Source: FEB-25 sp963822175 (lineage in GTDB: Bacteria > Chloroflexota > Anaerolineae > Anaerolineales > UBA4823). Taken from it: 64,000 nucleotides of DNA. The stretch's first letter is position 1; every line of letters starts with the position of its first letter. This document shows positions 33,986 to 41,899 of the stretch, piece after piece. A model generated the notes under the pieces. It did not search any database. It was given only the letters and a program-made list of their open reading frames with translations, and had not been told where the DNA came from. The DNA lies in contig CAWGGJ010000009.1 of the NCBI GenBank assembly GCA_963822175.1, forward strand, positions 1 to 64,000, written 5' to 3'. The translations under genes and the position numbers were made by a program.

Positions 33986-34741
33986 TCATAAATCCTGTTC
34001 CTGAGCGTCAATAGACAAGACCTGGCCTGTCAGGGACGCAGAGGCATTGGAGCACAGGTACAACACCAGGTTGGTCAGCTCCGGATGGTCTCCCTGTGGC
34101 CTGTATGGCAAGGTTTTTTTCCACTGGTAAAAAGCAGCCGTACCCCAGTGTTGCAGAGCAATTGATCCCAGCTCCTTTGAGCCTCGGCAGACCGAATTGA
34201 TACGAATATTGTATGCAGATAGCTCCTGGGCTGCAGCCTGTGTCAGGCCAATCAGCCCAAATTGACTGGCTAAGTGGGCTGCATGACCCTGCGATGAATT
34301 TCCTCGTGCATGGGTGGAGATGAGATTGACGATTGCGCCGCTGCCTTGTGTGCGCATTACCCGTCCAACCTGCTGGATGCAGAAGAATGGTCCACCCAGG
34401 TTCACATCCAACGTGCGATGAAATTCCCACTCATCCATGTCAAGGACATTGGCGCCTGGCTCAACCGAAGCACAGTTGACCAGGAAATCAATCCGCCCAA
34501 AATGATCCAACACCTGGCTCAGCATGCCTTCAATGGGCATGCGCTTGGCAATATCAAAGACATATGCCCTGGCGTTGCCTCCTGTTTGCAGGATTTGATC
34601 GATGGTCTCATCCAGGTTGATCGGATTGATATCATTGGCCGCCACTATCGCCCCCAAGGAGGAAAAACCCCGGGCAATCTCACGCCCGATGCCCCGACCA
34701 GCTCCAGTAATTAAAGCCACTTTACCTGCAAAGTCATCCAT
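33986..34741 (-). CDS. Short-chain dehydrogenase/reductase with altered catalytic site
   Basis: This 251-residue SDR has an intact NAD(P)-binding motif TGAGRGIG (residues 13-20) and the catalytic-serine strand (IVNLISTHARG). Where the family has Y-x-x-x-K this protein reads HLASQ (in HAAHLASQFGLIGLT), so both the tyrosine and the lysine are replaced (His, Gln). The NNAG motif is NCAS. The overall length and C-terminus (SLTGQVLSIDA) are normal. It probably binds the nucleotide but may not be a working dehydrogenase. Confidence 0.85.
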   Translation of the reverse strand: MDDFAGKVALITGAGRGIGREIARGFSSLGAIVAANDINPINLDETIDQILQTGGNARAYVFDIAKRMPIEGMLSQVLDHFGRIDFLVNCASVEPGANVLDMDEWEFHRTLDVNLGGPFFCIQQVGRVMRTQGSGAIVNLISTHARGNSSQGHAAHLASQFGLIGLTQAAAQELSAYNIRINSVCRGSKELGSIALQHWGTAAFYQWKKTLPYRPQGDHPELTNLVLYLCSNASASLTGQVLSIDAQEQDL

Positions 34742-34793
34742 ACCCTATCTCCATCGAATGCAAGAGACAATAAACCAAACACACGATAAAATC

Positions 34794-35528
34794 TCACGGT
34801 CCATCATTTGGGTTTGCGCAAATCACCACCATTTCCGGGTTTTGGCTGGCATTAAGCGACAAGCCCAGGTAGGGTGAGGGATCGAGGGTGTTCTTGATCT
34901 CCAGCTCATTGCGGAATCTGCCGGAACCATCATCTTTCACGATGGAAAAGTGCAAGTGGACACCCACCGGGTTGTCAGGGTCCCCGGAATAATCTCCCTG
35001 ATAACCCAGGAAAGTGCCTGCCTCGACGAATTGTTCACTTGTACCGGGCGGAAAGTCAGGTGAGATGGTTGAGATACCATTTTTATTGGCCATATGGGTG
35101 TAATAGGTCCATATTTGGCGACCCGAATCCAGTGGATCCGAGGGAATGCGAATGATAACCGTCGATTTCCAGTCGGGCAAACGGGTGAGGTAACCAGCAT
35201 GTGCTGCAACCACCGGGGTTTTACCCGGTATCTCTCCCCCAAAGACATCGATTCCCTGATGCTGATGACCGGGGCGAAATGAATCACCCCAGACGAAACC
35301 TACATATCCGCTTGTGGGCAGGATAAACGGTGCTTCGCCACATCGCGTGCCAACCTTCACTGACCAGTCCTGGTGCACCGAGGGATTAGTCAGCCACTCG
35401 CTTAACCGTCGCATCCGCCCGACCTTGGTACGCAGCCATGGGTAGGCAAAGTAAGCTGCAACCAGGACGAACACTAAAAATAATCCAATAAGCCAGCCTG
35501 ATAATGCCGATCGATCCTTTTTAATCAT
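34794..35528 (-). CDS. Membrane-anchored M23 (LytM) peptidase-like protein
   Basis: This 244-residue protein has an N-terminal membrane anchor (residues about 11-31) and an extracytoplasmic M23 domain. The zinc motifs H-x3-D (HQHQGIDVFGG) and H-x-H (GVHLHFSIV) are present, so endopeptidase activity on peptidoglycan or another cell-surface peptide is plausible. It sits 52 bases upstream of the SDR gene on the same strand and may head that operon. Confidence 0.82.
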   Translation of the reverse strand: MIKKDRSALSGWLIGLFLVFVLVAAYFAYPWLRTKVGRMRRLSEWLTNPSVHQDWSVKVGTRCGEAPFILPTSGYVGFVWGDSFRPGHQHQGIDVFGGEIPGKTPVVAAHAGYLTRLPDWKSTVIIRIPSDPLDSGRQIWTYYTHMANKNGISTISPDFPPGTSEQFVEAGTFLGYQGDYSGDPDNPVGVHLHFSIVKDDGSGRFRNELEIKNTLDPSPYLGLSLNASQNPEMVVICANPNDGP

Positions 35529-35746
35529 TTATCAATATCCAATCGATGCTGTTGCTCAACATTAAGTAGAGGGTTTTCCTGTCTCTCCCAAAGTGTAATA
35601 ATGATCTGCGGGTTAAGTTCTCACATCCAGTATTATGATTGAATTATAAAGTATATATAATATCCATAGCTGACTGAAGCAGATTTGATCTGCGTGCTCA
35701 AACCAGGTTGATCGATTCTTCGTATATCAAATAAAGTGAGTAGCCC

Positions 35747-36328
35747 ATGGATAAAACACTCATTGAGTTCCCAAGCCATTTTGAAACAAAACGCTTACAT
35801 TTACGCAGCTACCAGCCCGGAGATGGAAAATGGTATTACGCCATGAGCATGAAGAATCATGCTCACTTACAGCAATATGAATCTGAGAATGCCGCGTATA
35901 ACATTGCCAGCGAAGAAAGTGCTGAAGAATTGGTCTGCGAGCTCGCCAATGCCTGGATAAAGCGTGCCTATTTCTTCATCGGTGCCTTTGATAAAATGTC
36001 GGGGGTATTCGTTGCCCAAGTATATGTCGGTCCGATAGATTGGAAAACACCGGAATTTGAGATCGGTTACTTTGCAGATGTGGAGCATGAGGGGCAGGGA
36101 TATGTGACCGAAGCTGTAAAAGGTACGCTGGGTATTCTCTTTGGACAGTTTCACGCTCATCGGGTACGGCTTGCGTGTAATGAAACTAACCTGCGCAGCA
36201 TCCGGGTTGCCGAACGCTGTAACATGACCAGGGAGGGAATATTGCGGGAAAACAAACTCAACCCAGATGGGACTTATAGTAATTCTCTAATATATGGATT
36301 GTTGAGAAGCGAATATAAAGCTGATTGA
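35747..36328 (+). CDS. GNAT acetyltransferase (RimJ/RimL type)
   Basis: This 193-residue GNAT-fold acetyltransferase uses acetyl-CoA. The opening FETKRLHLRSYQPGDG, the central FEIGYFADVEHEGQGYVTEAV (acetyl-CoA loop variant GQGYVT) and the end ERCNMTREGILRENKLNPDG are typical of the RimJ/RimL protein N-acetyltransferase subgroup. The substrate is unknown. The gene stands alone and converges on the methyltransferase gene with a 12-base gap. Confidence 0.87.
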   Translation: MDKTLIEFPSHFETKRLHLRSYQPGDGKWYYAMSMKNHAHLQQYESENAAYNIASEESAEELVCELANAWIKRAYFFIGAFDKMSGVFVAQVYVGPIDWKTPEFEIGYFADVEHEGQGYVTEAVKGTLGILFGQFHAHRVRLACNETNLRSIRVAERCNMTREGILRENKLNPDGTYSNSLIYGLLRSEYKAD

Positions 36329-36340
36329 AACCGGGTGCTA

Positions 36341-37231
36341 TTAGCTGGAACCTGTTTCCTTCATAATGCGGGTATTTGCCAGGCTGACATATTCAGCGTT
36401 GAGCTCATAGCCAACATAATGCCTCTTCAAATTCAGTGCAGCAATGGCGGTTTGCCCGCTACCCATAAATGGATCAAGCACCACATCATCCATGAAGGAA
36501 TATAACTGGATCAAACGATGGGGCAGTTCAAGCGGGAATGGAGCTGGATGCCCGATTTTTCCCGCCTGCTCCGCCGGGAAAGTCCATACACTTTTGGTAA
36601 ACTCCAGAAATTCATCGTTTGAAATTGTGTTTGCTTTTCGTAGCGGGTTCTCGCGCTTGAAAACGCCCTTTGAAAAGACAAGGATGTACTCATGCACATC
36701 GCGTAAGGTGGGGTTGGCAGCAGATTTCCAACTCCCCCAGGCCGTGGAAGGACTGGCGCTCGCAGCTTTGTTCCAGATGATCTCACCGCGCATCAAAAAC
36801 CCAAAACGGAGCAAGCTCTCGATGATCCATGTATGCAAAGGGATATAAGGCCTGCGCCCAAGGTTAGCAATATTCACACATGCCCTTCCCCCTGGAACTA
36901 ATACACGCAACACCTCTGCCCACACCTTATCCAGGAAACCCAGGTATTCCACCAGGGTCAGGTCTTCGTCGTACTCTTTACCCGCATTATAAGGCGGCGA
37001 AGTCACCATCAAGTGTATGCTGTTATCGGGCAGCTCAGACATGTTTTCAGCGGAACTGCAAAAAATACGGTCAAGGCATTCTGCAGGGACAGGATTTTCA
37101 ACATTCTCGCCGCTGTTCTCCTGGGGCTGATCGTGATACAGGCGACTTTGATAAAAAGGCGCTGAATCGTGGTTTTTACGTCCGGGTGTGCCAAATTTAC
37201 TGGTGGTTGTGCTCTGCTTTTTTTTCGCCAT
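36341..37231 (-). CDS. Beta-class DNA methyltransferase (N4-cytosine/N6-adenine), solitary
   Basis: This 296-residue enzyme transfers a methyl group from SAM to an exocyclic amino group in DNA. The catalytic motif IV TSPPYN lies near residue 80 and the SAM motif I DPFMGSGQTA near residue 255, an order that defines the beta class. No restriction endonuclease or specificity gene is nearby, so it may be an orphan regulatory methylase. It is the third gene of an operon after the EthD-like and YbaK-like genes. The recognition site is not readable from sequence. Confidence 0.88.
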   Translation of the reverse strand: MAKKKQSTTTSKFGTPGRKNHDSAPFYQSRLYHDQPQENSGENVENPVPAECLDRIFCSSAENMSELPDNSIHLMVTSPPYNAGKEYDEDLTLVEYLGFLDKVWAEVLRVLVPGGRACVNIANLGRRPYIPLHTWIIESLLRFGFLMRGEIIWNKAASASPSTAWGSWKSAANPTLRDVHEYILVFSKGVFKRENPLRKANTISNDEFLEFTKSVWTFPAEQAGKIGHPAPFPLELPHRLIQLYSFMDDVVLDPFMGSGQTAIAALNLKRHYVGYELNAEYVSLANTRIMKETGSS

Positions 37232-37234
37232 GAC

Positions 37235-37717
37235 TTACTCAAGCAAATCCAGCACTTTTGCCCCGGTGACCCTCAGGATTTCTTGGGGATCGAGGCGCAA
37301 CAGTGCGTTTTCGGCTCCGCCCCCGGCATAGGCTTCTGGTAAGTCAGGCACCCTTGAATCAATCAGTGTAGTCAGAAGTTGGCAATGACCAAAAGGAGGC
37401 ATTGCCCCTACCTCGTACCCGCTTAATTCCAACACCATTTCAGGTGTGGCGAGTTTCACCCGCTTTTTCCCCACTCCATAGTAATCAGCGATAGCTCGGC
37501 GACTGATGGTCGATTTTCCACATGCGATCACCAAAACTGGATTTTCATCCACCATAAAAAGGATGGACTTGATGATTTGCTTGGGATCAGCACTCACAGC
37601 CTGCGCTGCAGATTCCACTGTAGGTGTGGGTACCTCCAGGTGCAAAATCTCGCCTGGAATTGCATTTGACTGCATATATTCTTTTAGGTTAAGCGCGTCC
37701 AGCCTTGCTTTTTGCAT
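37235..37717 (-). CDS. YbaK/ProX-type aminoacyl-tRNA deacylase
   Basis: This 160-residue protein of the YbaK/EbsC family hydrolyses mischarged aminoacyl-tRNA (for example Cys- or Ala-tRNA-Pro). The conserved lysine lies in IIKSILFMVD, and the later GYEVGAMPPFGH and AGGGAENALLRLDP are typical. I place the start at 37717 (MQKARLDAL) with a weak GGA upstream; this overlaps the end of the preceding gene by 29 bases. The longer form from 37777 has no site. It ends three bases before the methyltransferase start. Confidence 0.85.
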   Translation of the reverse strand: MQKARLDALNLKEYMQSNAIPGEILHLEVPTPTVESAAQAVSADPKQIIKSILFMVDENPVLVIACGKSTISRRAIADYYGVGKKRVKLATPEMVLELSGYEVGAMPPFGHCQLLTTLIDSRVPDLPEAYAGGGAENALLRLDPQEILRVTGAKVLDLLE

Positions 37718-38054
37718 CCTGGTCCAGTTCTTTGAATTTTCGGATATTTTCCAGCTCATCCTCACTGTGGTCAGCAATAAGCAGCTTCACATTACCCCCG
37801 GTCATATCCTGTAGAATTCGTCCAGCTTCCTTTCCATATTGAGATGATAATCCCGCTTGCAATGTGGCTAAAGTGTCAAAAAAAAGCTCGTGAACCAGAG
37901 CATATTGAACATCACCATACAGCACCTGATTGATCCGGCTGGTTGCCTCACGGCGTAAACCAGGAATATTTTCGGCAGCATGCAAGAAACGCGGCCAGAA
38001 ATTATGAAATCCGGGGATCGAAGTCGATTCGATCAGGATGATCAATTTATACAT
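37689..38054 (-). CDS. Dimeric alpha/beta-barrel (EthD-like) protein
   Basis: This 121-residue protein has the opening MYKLIILIES, the loop FWPRFLHAAENIPGLRR and the end VKLLIADHSED, a pattern of the EthD/dimeric ferredoxin-like barrel group. No catalytic residues are known for this subgroup. It is the first gene of the operon with the YbaK-like deacylase and DNA methyltransferase. The function is unknown. Confidence 0.6.
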   Translation of the reverse strand: MYKLIILIESTSIPGFHNFWPRFLHAAENIPGLRREATSRINQVLYGDVQYALVHELFFDTLATLQAGLSSQYGKEAGRILQDMTGGNVKLLIADHSEDELENIRKFKELDQDAKSKAGRA

Positions 38055-38152
38055 GCGACCATTATACCCTTGGCAACTCAGGAATAAACATATATTAAAA
38101 AACTATTCTCCCAGGCTTTCATGGTATGATTCCGGCAATAAGGAAGCTGCAG

Positions 38153-38530
38153 ATGGATGACAAGATCACGATAATTGAAGGACCACCCCCGAATTTTGAA
38201 GATGTACACGAGGGTTGGCCATTGGGTCTGAATGAAAGCCCCTCGCTGCACAAGCTGGCACTGACGCGCTTGCGCACATTTAATGGCCCCTCATTGGTAG
38301 AGCGGTGTTATCGCGCCTGGCGTGATCAGCACTCTATCCACCTGGAATTTCGCGCCGCGGATGGCTTGATCCATAAAACACCCATTGTAGCCTCCCGAAC
38401 AGTGGAGGTGGACGATGGACAACTTATCTTGCTGTGGGTGCGCCTGACGGAGCAAGAAGCCTTGCTGGAATTCGGACCAGATGATGACCAATTTGACAAA
38501 GATGATGACGACCAGGAGCCACCCCCGTAA
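38153..38530 (+). CDS. Small acidic protein of unknown function
   Basis: This 125-residue soluble protein has a central beta-rich part (HSIHLEFRAADGLIHKTPIVASRTVEVDDGQ, read in pieces) and a very acidic tail (GPDDDQFDKDDDDQEPPP). The ATG at 38153 has AAGGAA six bases upstream; the longer frame from 38126 is not supported. It has its own terminator. I do not recognise the family. Confidence 0.65.
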   Translation: MDDKITIIEGPPPNFEDVHEGWPLGLNESPSLHKLALTRLRTFNGPSLVERCYRAWRDQHSIHLEFRAADGLIHKTPIVASRTVEVDDGQLILLWVRLTEQEALLEFGPDDDQFDKDDDDQEPPP

Positions 38531-38552
38531 TTCTTACTCATTAGACCACAAG

Positions 38553-38586
38553 AACAGGCTGGTTGAAGAAACCCGCCTGTTTTTTT
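38553..38586 (+). terminator. Terminator of the acidic-protein gene
   Basis: The stem AACAGGC/GCCTGTT (38553-38559 with 38575-38581), with an inner GGTT/AACC pairing, is followed by seven Ts. Confidence 0.8.
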
Positions 38587-38621
38587 AATATAGGGATACA
38601 ATAACCCTGGGAGATTTCATT

Positions 38622-39392
38622 ATGGCAGAGACTGTTTATACTGAGCTCAAAAATAATGTATTCACGATCACCCTGGACCGCCCAAAAGCCAATGCTTTTA
38701 ACCTGGAGATGGTCAAGGCACTTCGAACGGCTTTTGTTCATGCTGCGCATGAGCCACTGGCGCGAGTGGTAGTGCTCAGAGGGGCTGGTGATACCTTCAG
38801 CGGTGGTCAGGATGTTTATGAAATGCTACAGGCAGAAGGAATATCCTACCGCAAGCATATGCTTGAAACTTATAATCCACTGGTGATTCAAATCCGCCAG
38901 CTGAGTTTACCCGTGCTGGCTGAAATCAACGGCACAGCAGCCGGTGCAGCCCTGGGTATGATTTTAGCCTGTGATATGCGCATCGCCGGTGATGATGCCC
39001 GCTTTGTGGTCGGATTTCTTGGCCTGGGATTGGCACCTGATACTGCCGTCTCGCTTTTCCTGCCAGCATTGATCGGCCTGGGGAGGGCAACCGAAGTGGC
39101 TTTCACTAATGAAGCTATAACCGCCCAACAAGCATTGAGCTGGGGTCTGGTCAACCGCGTGGTTCCGGCAGATAGCTTACAGGCTAGCGCTGATGCAATG
39201 GCCAGGTCACTTGCGTTGGGACCAATTCATGCCATGGGATTGACCAAACGGGACTTTAACAAAGCAATCTACCCCCACCTGGAGCAGGTTTTGGATTACG
39301 AAGCCCATATCCAGGAGATAGCCCGCTTAGGAATAGAGCACAAGGAGGGTGTCAGTGCCTTCGTTGAGAAAAGGATACCCAATTGGGGATAG
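38622..39392 (+). CDS. Enoyl-CoA hydratase/isomerase, PaaG-like
   Basis: This 256-residue crotonase-fold protein has the oxyanion segment FSGGQDVYEM, GAALGMILACDMRIA without the first hydratase glutamate, and FLGLGLAPDTAVSLFLP with an aspartate at the second site. That pattern fits PaaG-type isomerases (double-bond or epoxide isomerisation of acyl-CoA) rather than simple hydratases. The C-terminal FVEKRIPNW is typical. It ends two bases from the convergent rhomboid gene. Confidence 0.85.
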   Translation: MAETVYTELKNNVFTITLDRPKANAFNLEMVKALRTAFVHAAHEPLARVVVLRGAGDTFSGGQDVYEMLQAEGISYRKHMLETYNPLVIQIRQLSLPVLAEINGTAAGAALGMILACDMRIAGDDARFVVGFLGLGLAPDTAVSLFLPALIGLGRATEVAFTNEAITAQQALSWGLVNRVVPADSLQASADAMARSLALGPIHAMGLTKRDFNKAIYPHLEQVLDYEAHIQEIARLGIEHKEGVSAFVEKRIPNWG

Positions 39393-39394
39393 GA

Positions 39395-40165
39395 TTACCG
39401 GATGCGCAGGTATGTTATCGCAAGTGCCAGGAATGAAAACAATGCACCTACACCAACAGCAGCGATAATCACTTCACGGGTGCTGCGTACATCCTTGAGG
39501 GTATACGGCGGGAATAATCCCTGGCGCTGTAATAACGGACCCCCAAACCAGGCAAACAGGGTTCCCCCGATCAAGCCCCCGATATGTCCAAAATTGTCAA
39601 TACCCGGTGTCATGCCAATGACCAAATTTATTACGGCGATTGTAATTATTTGAGTTAATGCCCGGCGGGCAATATTGCCAAAAATCTCTCGATTTTGATA
39701 AATCAACACGCCTTCTGCGCCCAACATGCCAAAAATGGCTGTTGATGCCCCCAGGGACGGGTATGGGGAAAACATGAATGAAATCACGTTGCCAGCATAA
39801 CCGCTTAATAAGAACAACACCAGGTAGCGGTTGCGACCATAAAACCTTTCCAAGGTTGGACCGATATTGAACATGGCATACATGTTCACGGCAATATGAA
39901 GTATGCTCCCATGCAAAAACATGGGGGTGATTAATCGCCAGACCTGACCTTGTAAAATCAGGCTGTTGGCCTTGACGCCCCATTGTGCCGGGATATCTAT
40001 CTTAAATACGGTTTGAGTGGCAAGCTGAATCAGATACACCACGACACAGATGCCAATTAATGCATAGGTCACATAGGGACGGAAGACTACACGCGCGGGT
40101 AGCTGACCCGCAGGCATCACGGAGGGAGGGGTAGTATCGTATGGGGCTTGGTTTTCCTGGTTCAT
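39395..40165 (-). CDS. Rhomboid intramembrane serine protease
   Basis: This 256-residue protein has about seven helices. The nucleophile serine is in SLGASTAIFGMLG (GxS motif), the histidine partner in NFGHIGGLIGG and the structural HGSILHIAVNMYAM (loop 1/helix 2 H-x3-HxxxN) is present. It cleaves membrane protein substrates, which are unknown. Its start overlaps the stop of gmk by four bases. Confidence 0.9.
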   Translation of the reverse strand: MNQENQAPYDTTPPSVMPAGQLPARVVFRPYVTYALIGICVVVYLIQLATQTVFKIDIPAQWGVKANSLILQGQVWRLITPMFLHGSILHIAVNMYAMFNIGPTLERFYGRNRYLVLFLLSGYAGNVISFMFSPYPSLGASTAIFGMLGAEGVLIYQNREIFGNIARRALTQIITIAVINLVIGMTPGIDNFGHIGGLIGGTLFAWFGGPLLQRQGLFPPYTLKDVRSTREVIIAAVGVGALFSFLALAITYLRIR

Positions 40166-40782
40166 AGTGTAACTTTACGCTGATCTACCCGATGATGCTC
40201 AGCAACGATTATCGAAACAATGGTATCCACCGTTTCATCAAGGTGATTCTCGCGGTTGACCACCACATAATCAAACGCCTCGACCTGGGTCATCTCCTGG
40301 CGGGCAGTGGCAATACGCAATTTTAGCCCTTCAGGTGTTTCTGTCTTTCGTTCCTGAAGTCGGTTAACCATATCTTCTTCATCCTCCACCGTCAGAAAGA
40401 TCATCACAGCATCCAAACATAACTTGCGTATTGTAGCAGCACCTTGCACATCCAGGCGCATGATCACGTCTTTTCCACTGGATAAAGCGTCCCTTACCTG
40501 GGCTTTGGGGATCCCCTTGTAATCGTTATAGACGATAGCATACTCCAGCAGCTCGCCTTTATCGATCATCTCTGCAAATTCGTCATGCGAATAAAAAAAA
40601 TAATCTCTCCCATGGATCTCGTTAGGACGCGGAGAGCGGGTTGCTGCGGTCACAATGAAGTGAATGGGGAGATTTCGCTCCTTCATCCTTTGGATAACCG
40701 TGTCTTTACCCACTCCCGATGGGCCGGAAATAACGATCAAAAGTGGTTCCTGGTGAGGCATTTTAAAATCAAATTCGCTCAT
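40162..40782 (-). CDS. gmk: Guanylate kinase
   Basis: This 206-residue enzyme converts GMP and ATP to GDP and ADP. The P-loop SGPSGVGKDT is near residue 18, the GMP-binding part TAATRSPRPNEIHGRDYFF and the LDVQGAATIR strand are present. ATG 40782 (MSEFDFKMPHQ) has GGAG seven bases upstream. It is coupled to the rhomboid gene and divergent from fmdB. Confidence 0.93.
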   Translation of the reverse strand: MSEFDFKMPHQEPLLIVISGPSGVGKDTVIQRMKERNLPIHFIVTAATRSPRPNEIHGRDYFFYSHDEFAEMIDKGELLEYAIVYNDYKGIPKAQVRDALSSGKDVIMRLDVQGAATIRKLCLDAVMIFLTVEDEEDMVNRLQERKTETPEGLKLRIATARQEMTQVEAFDYVVVNRENHLDETVDTIVSIIVAEHHRVDQRKVTL

Positions 40783-40869
40783 AGAAAACTCCGCTGACAC
40801 GCATTATAATTCAGCCTTGCCCAGGCTGGGAGATTTTGCCAGCAAGCATCTTAATTTTGGAGTTCAAAT

Positions 40870-41262
40870 ATGCCAATTTACCAGTATCGGTGTCTGAATT
40901 GTAAAAATCGTTTCGAGGTGTTCCTAACCTACCAGGAATACGGAACAAAGGTCATACAATGCCCTCGTTGCACAAGCGACCAGGTCCAGAGGCGCATCGG
41001 GCGCATCCGCATCGCTAAATCCGAAGAAAGCAGACTCGATGCTCTTACTGATACAACCAATTTGGATGGTCTTGAAAATGATCCGCGTGCCCTAGGTAAA
41101 ATGATGCGCAAAATGGGTAATGAGATGGGTGAGGAAGTTGGACCTGAGTTTAATGAGGTCGTTGATCGCCTGGAGTCTGGACAAAGCCCGGAGGACATAG
41201 AGAAGGCAATCCCAGACCTGGAGGGGGGAATGAATAACCTGGGAGGGGATGAAGATTATTAA
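40870..41262 (+). CDS. FmdB-family zinc-ribbon protein
   Basis: This 130-residue protein has the N-terminal zinc ribbon MPIYQYRCLNCKNRFE with a second pair CPRCTS, the hallmark of FmdB-type putative regulators. The C-terminal 80 residues are acidic and methionine-rich (MMRKMGNEMGEEVGPEF). Its role is not established in the family. The stop codon overlaps that of convergent tmk by four bases. Confidence 0.85.
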   Translation: MPIYQYRCLNCKNRFEVFLTYQEYGTKVIQCPRCTSDQVQRRIGRIRIAKSEESRLDALTDTTNLDGLENDPRALGKMMRKMGNEMGEEVGPEFNEVVDRLESGQSPEDIEKAIPDLEGGMNNLGGDEDY

Positions 41263-41894
41263 GTTTCTTTGGGCTGATTATTGATTCGCAACCTGTCAAT
41301 CACCACCTTGCGCATATCAGCCTGTACCTGGGTGGGTGACTGGGATGCATCGATCACGACCCAGCGCTCCGGTTCGGCGTGAACAAGTTGCAGGTACCCC
41401 TGGTGTACTCTCTGGTGGAATTCCAAATTATACGCATCCAACCGGTTCCACTCACCTTTCAATTCCTTGCGGCGTAAACCTACTTCCACATCCACATCCA
41501 ATAAAAGGGTTAGATCTGGTTTTAAACCCCCTGTGGCGAAATTAACCAGCACCCTTAGCGACTCAATGTCGATCTGATGACCATAACCCTGATAGGCTAA
41601 TGTCGAATCGGCGTATCGGTCGCATATTACGATGCCACCCTTAGCCAGGTGGGGGCGGACGACCTGTTCCACAAGTTGAGCACGTGAAGCCTGAAACAGA
41701 AGTATCTCTGTACGTGGATTCATTTCCTTGTTTTCAAGGTTGTGTAGAATTGTCCGTATTTGTTCACTGATGGATGTTCCACCAGGTTCGCGGGTGGCCA
41801 AAACATCAAAACCGCTTTGGCGTAGATAATCTGCCAGTTTTGGAAGTTGCGTTGTCTTCCCACTACCTTCCGGGCCTTCAAGGGTGATAAACAT
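41259..41894 (-). CDS. tmk: Thymidylate kinase
   Basis: This 211-residue enzyme phosphorylates dTMP to dTDP. The P-loop EGPEGSGKTTQ, the TREPGGT motif and DRYADSTLAYQGYG are all present. It is the last gene of the operon pdxS-pdxT-GNAT-R3H ATPase-tmk, five bases after the R3H ATPase. Confidence 0.95.
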   Translation of the reverse strand: MFITLEGPEGSGKTTQLPKLADYLRQSGFDVLATREPGGTSISEQIRTILHNLENKEMNPRTEILLFQASRAQLVEQVVRPHLAKGGIVICDRYADSTLAYQGYGHQIDIESLRVLVNFATGGLKPDLTLLLDVDVEVGLRRKELKGEWNRLDAYNLEFHQRVHQGYLQLVHAEPERWVVIDASQSPTQVQADMRKVVIDRLRINNQPKET

Positions 41895-41899
41895 ATCTG

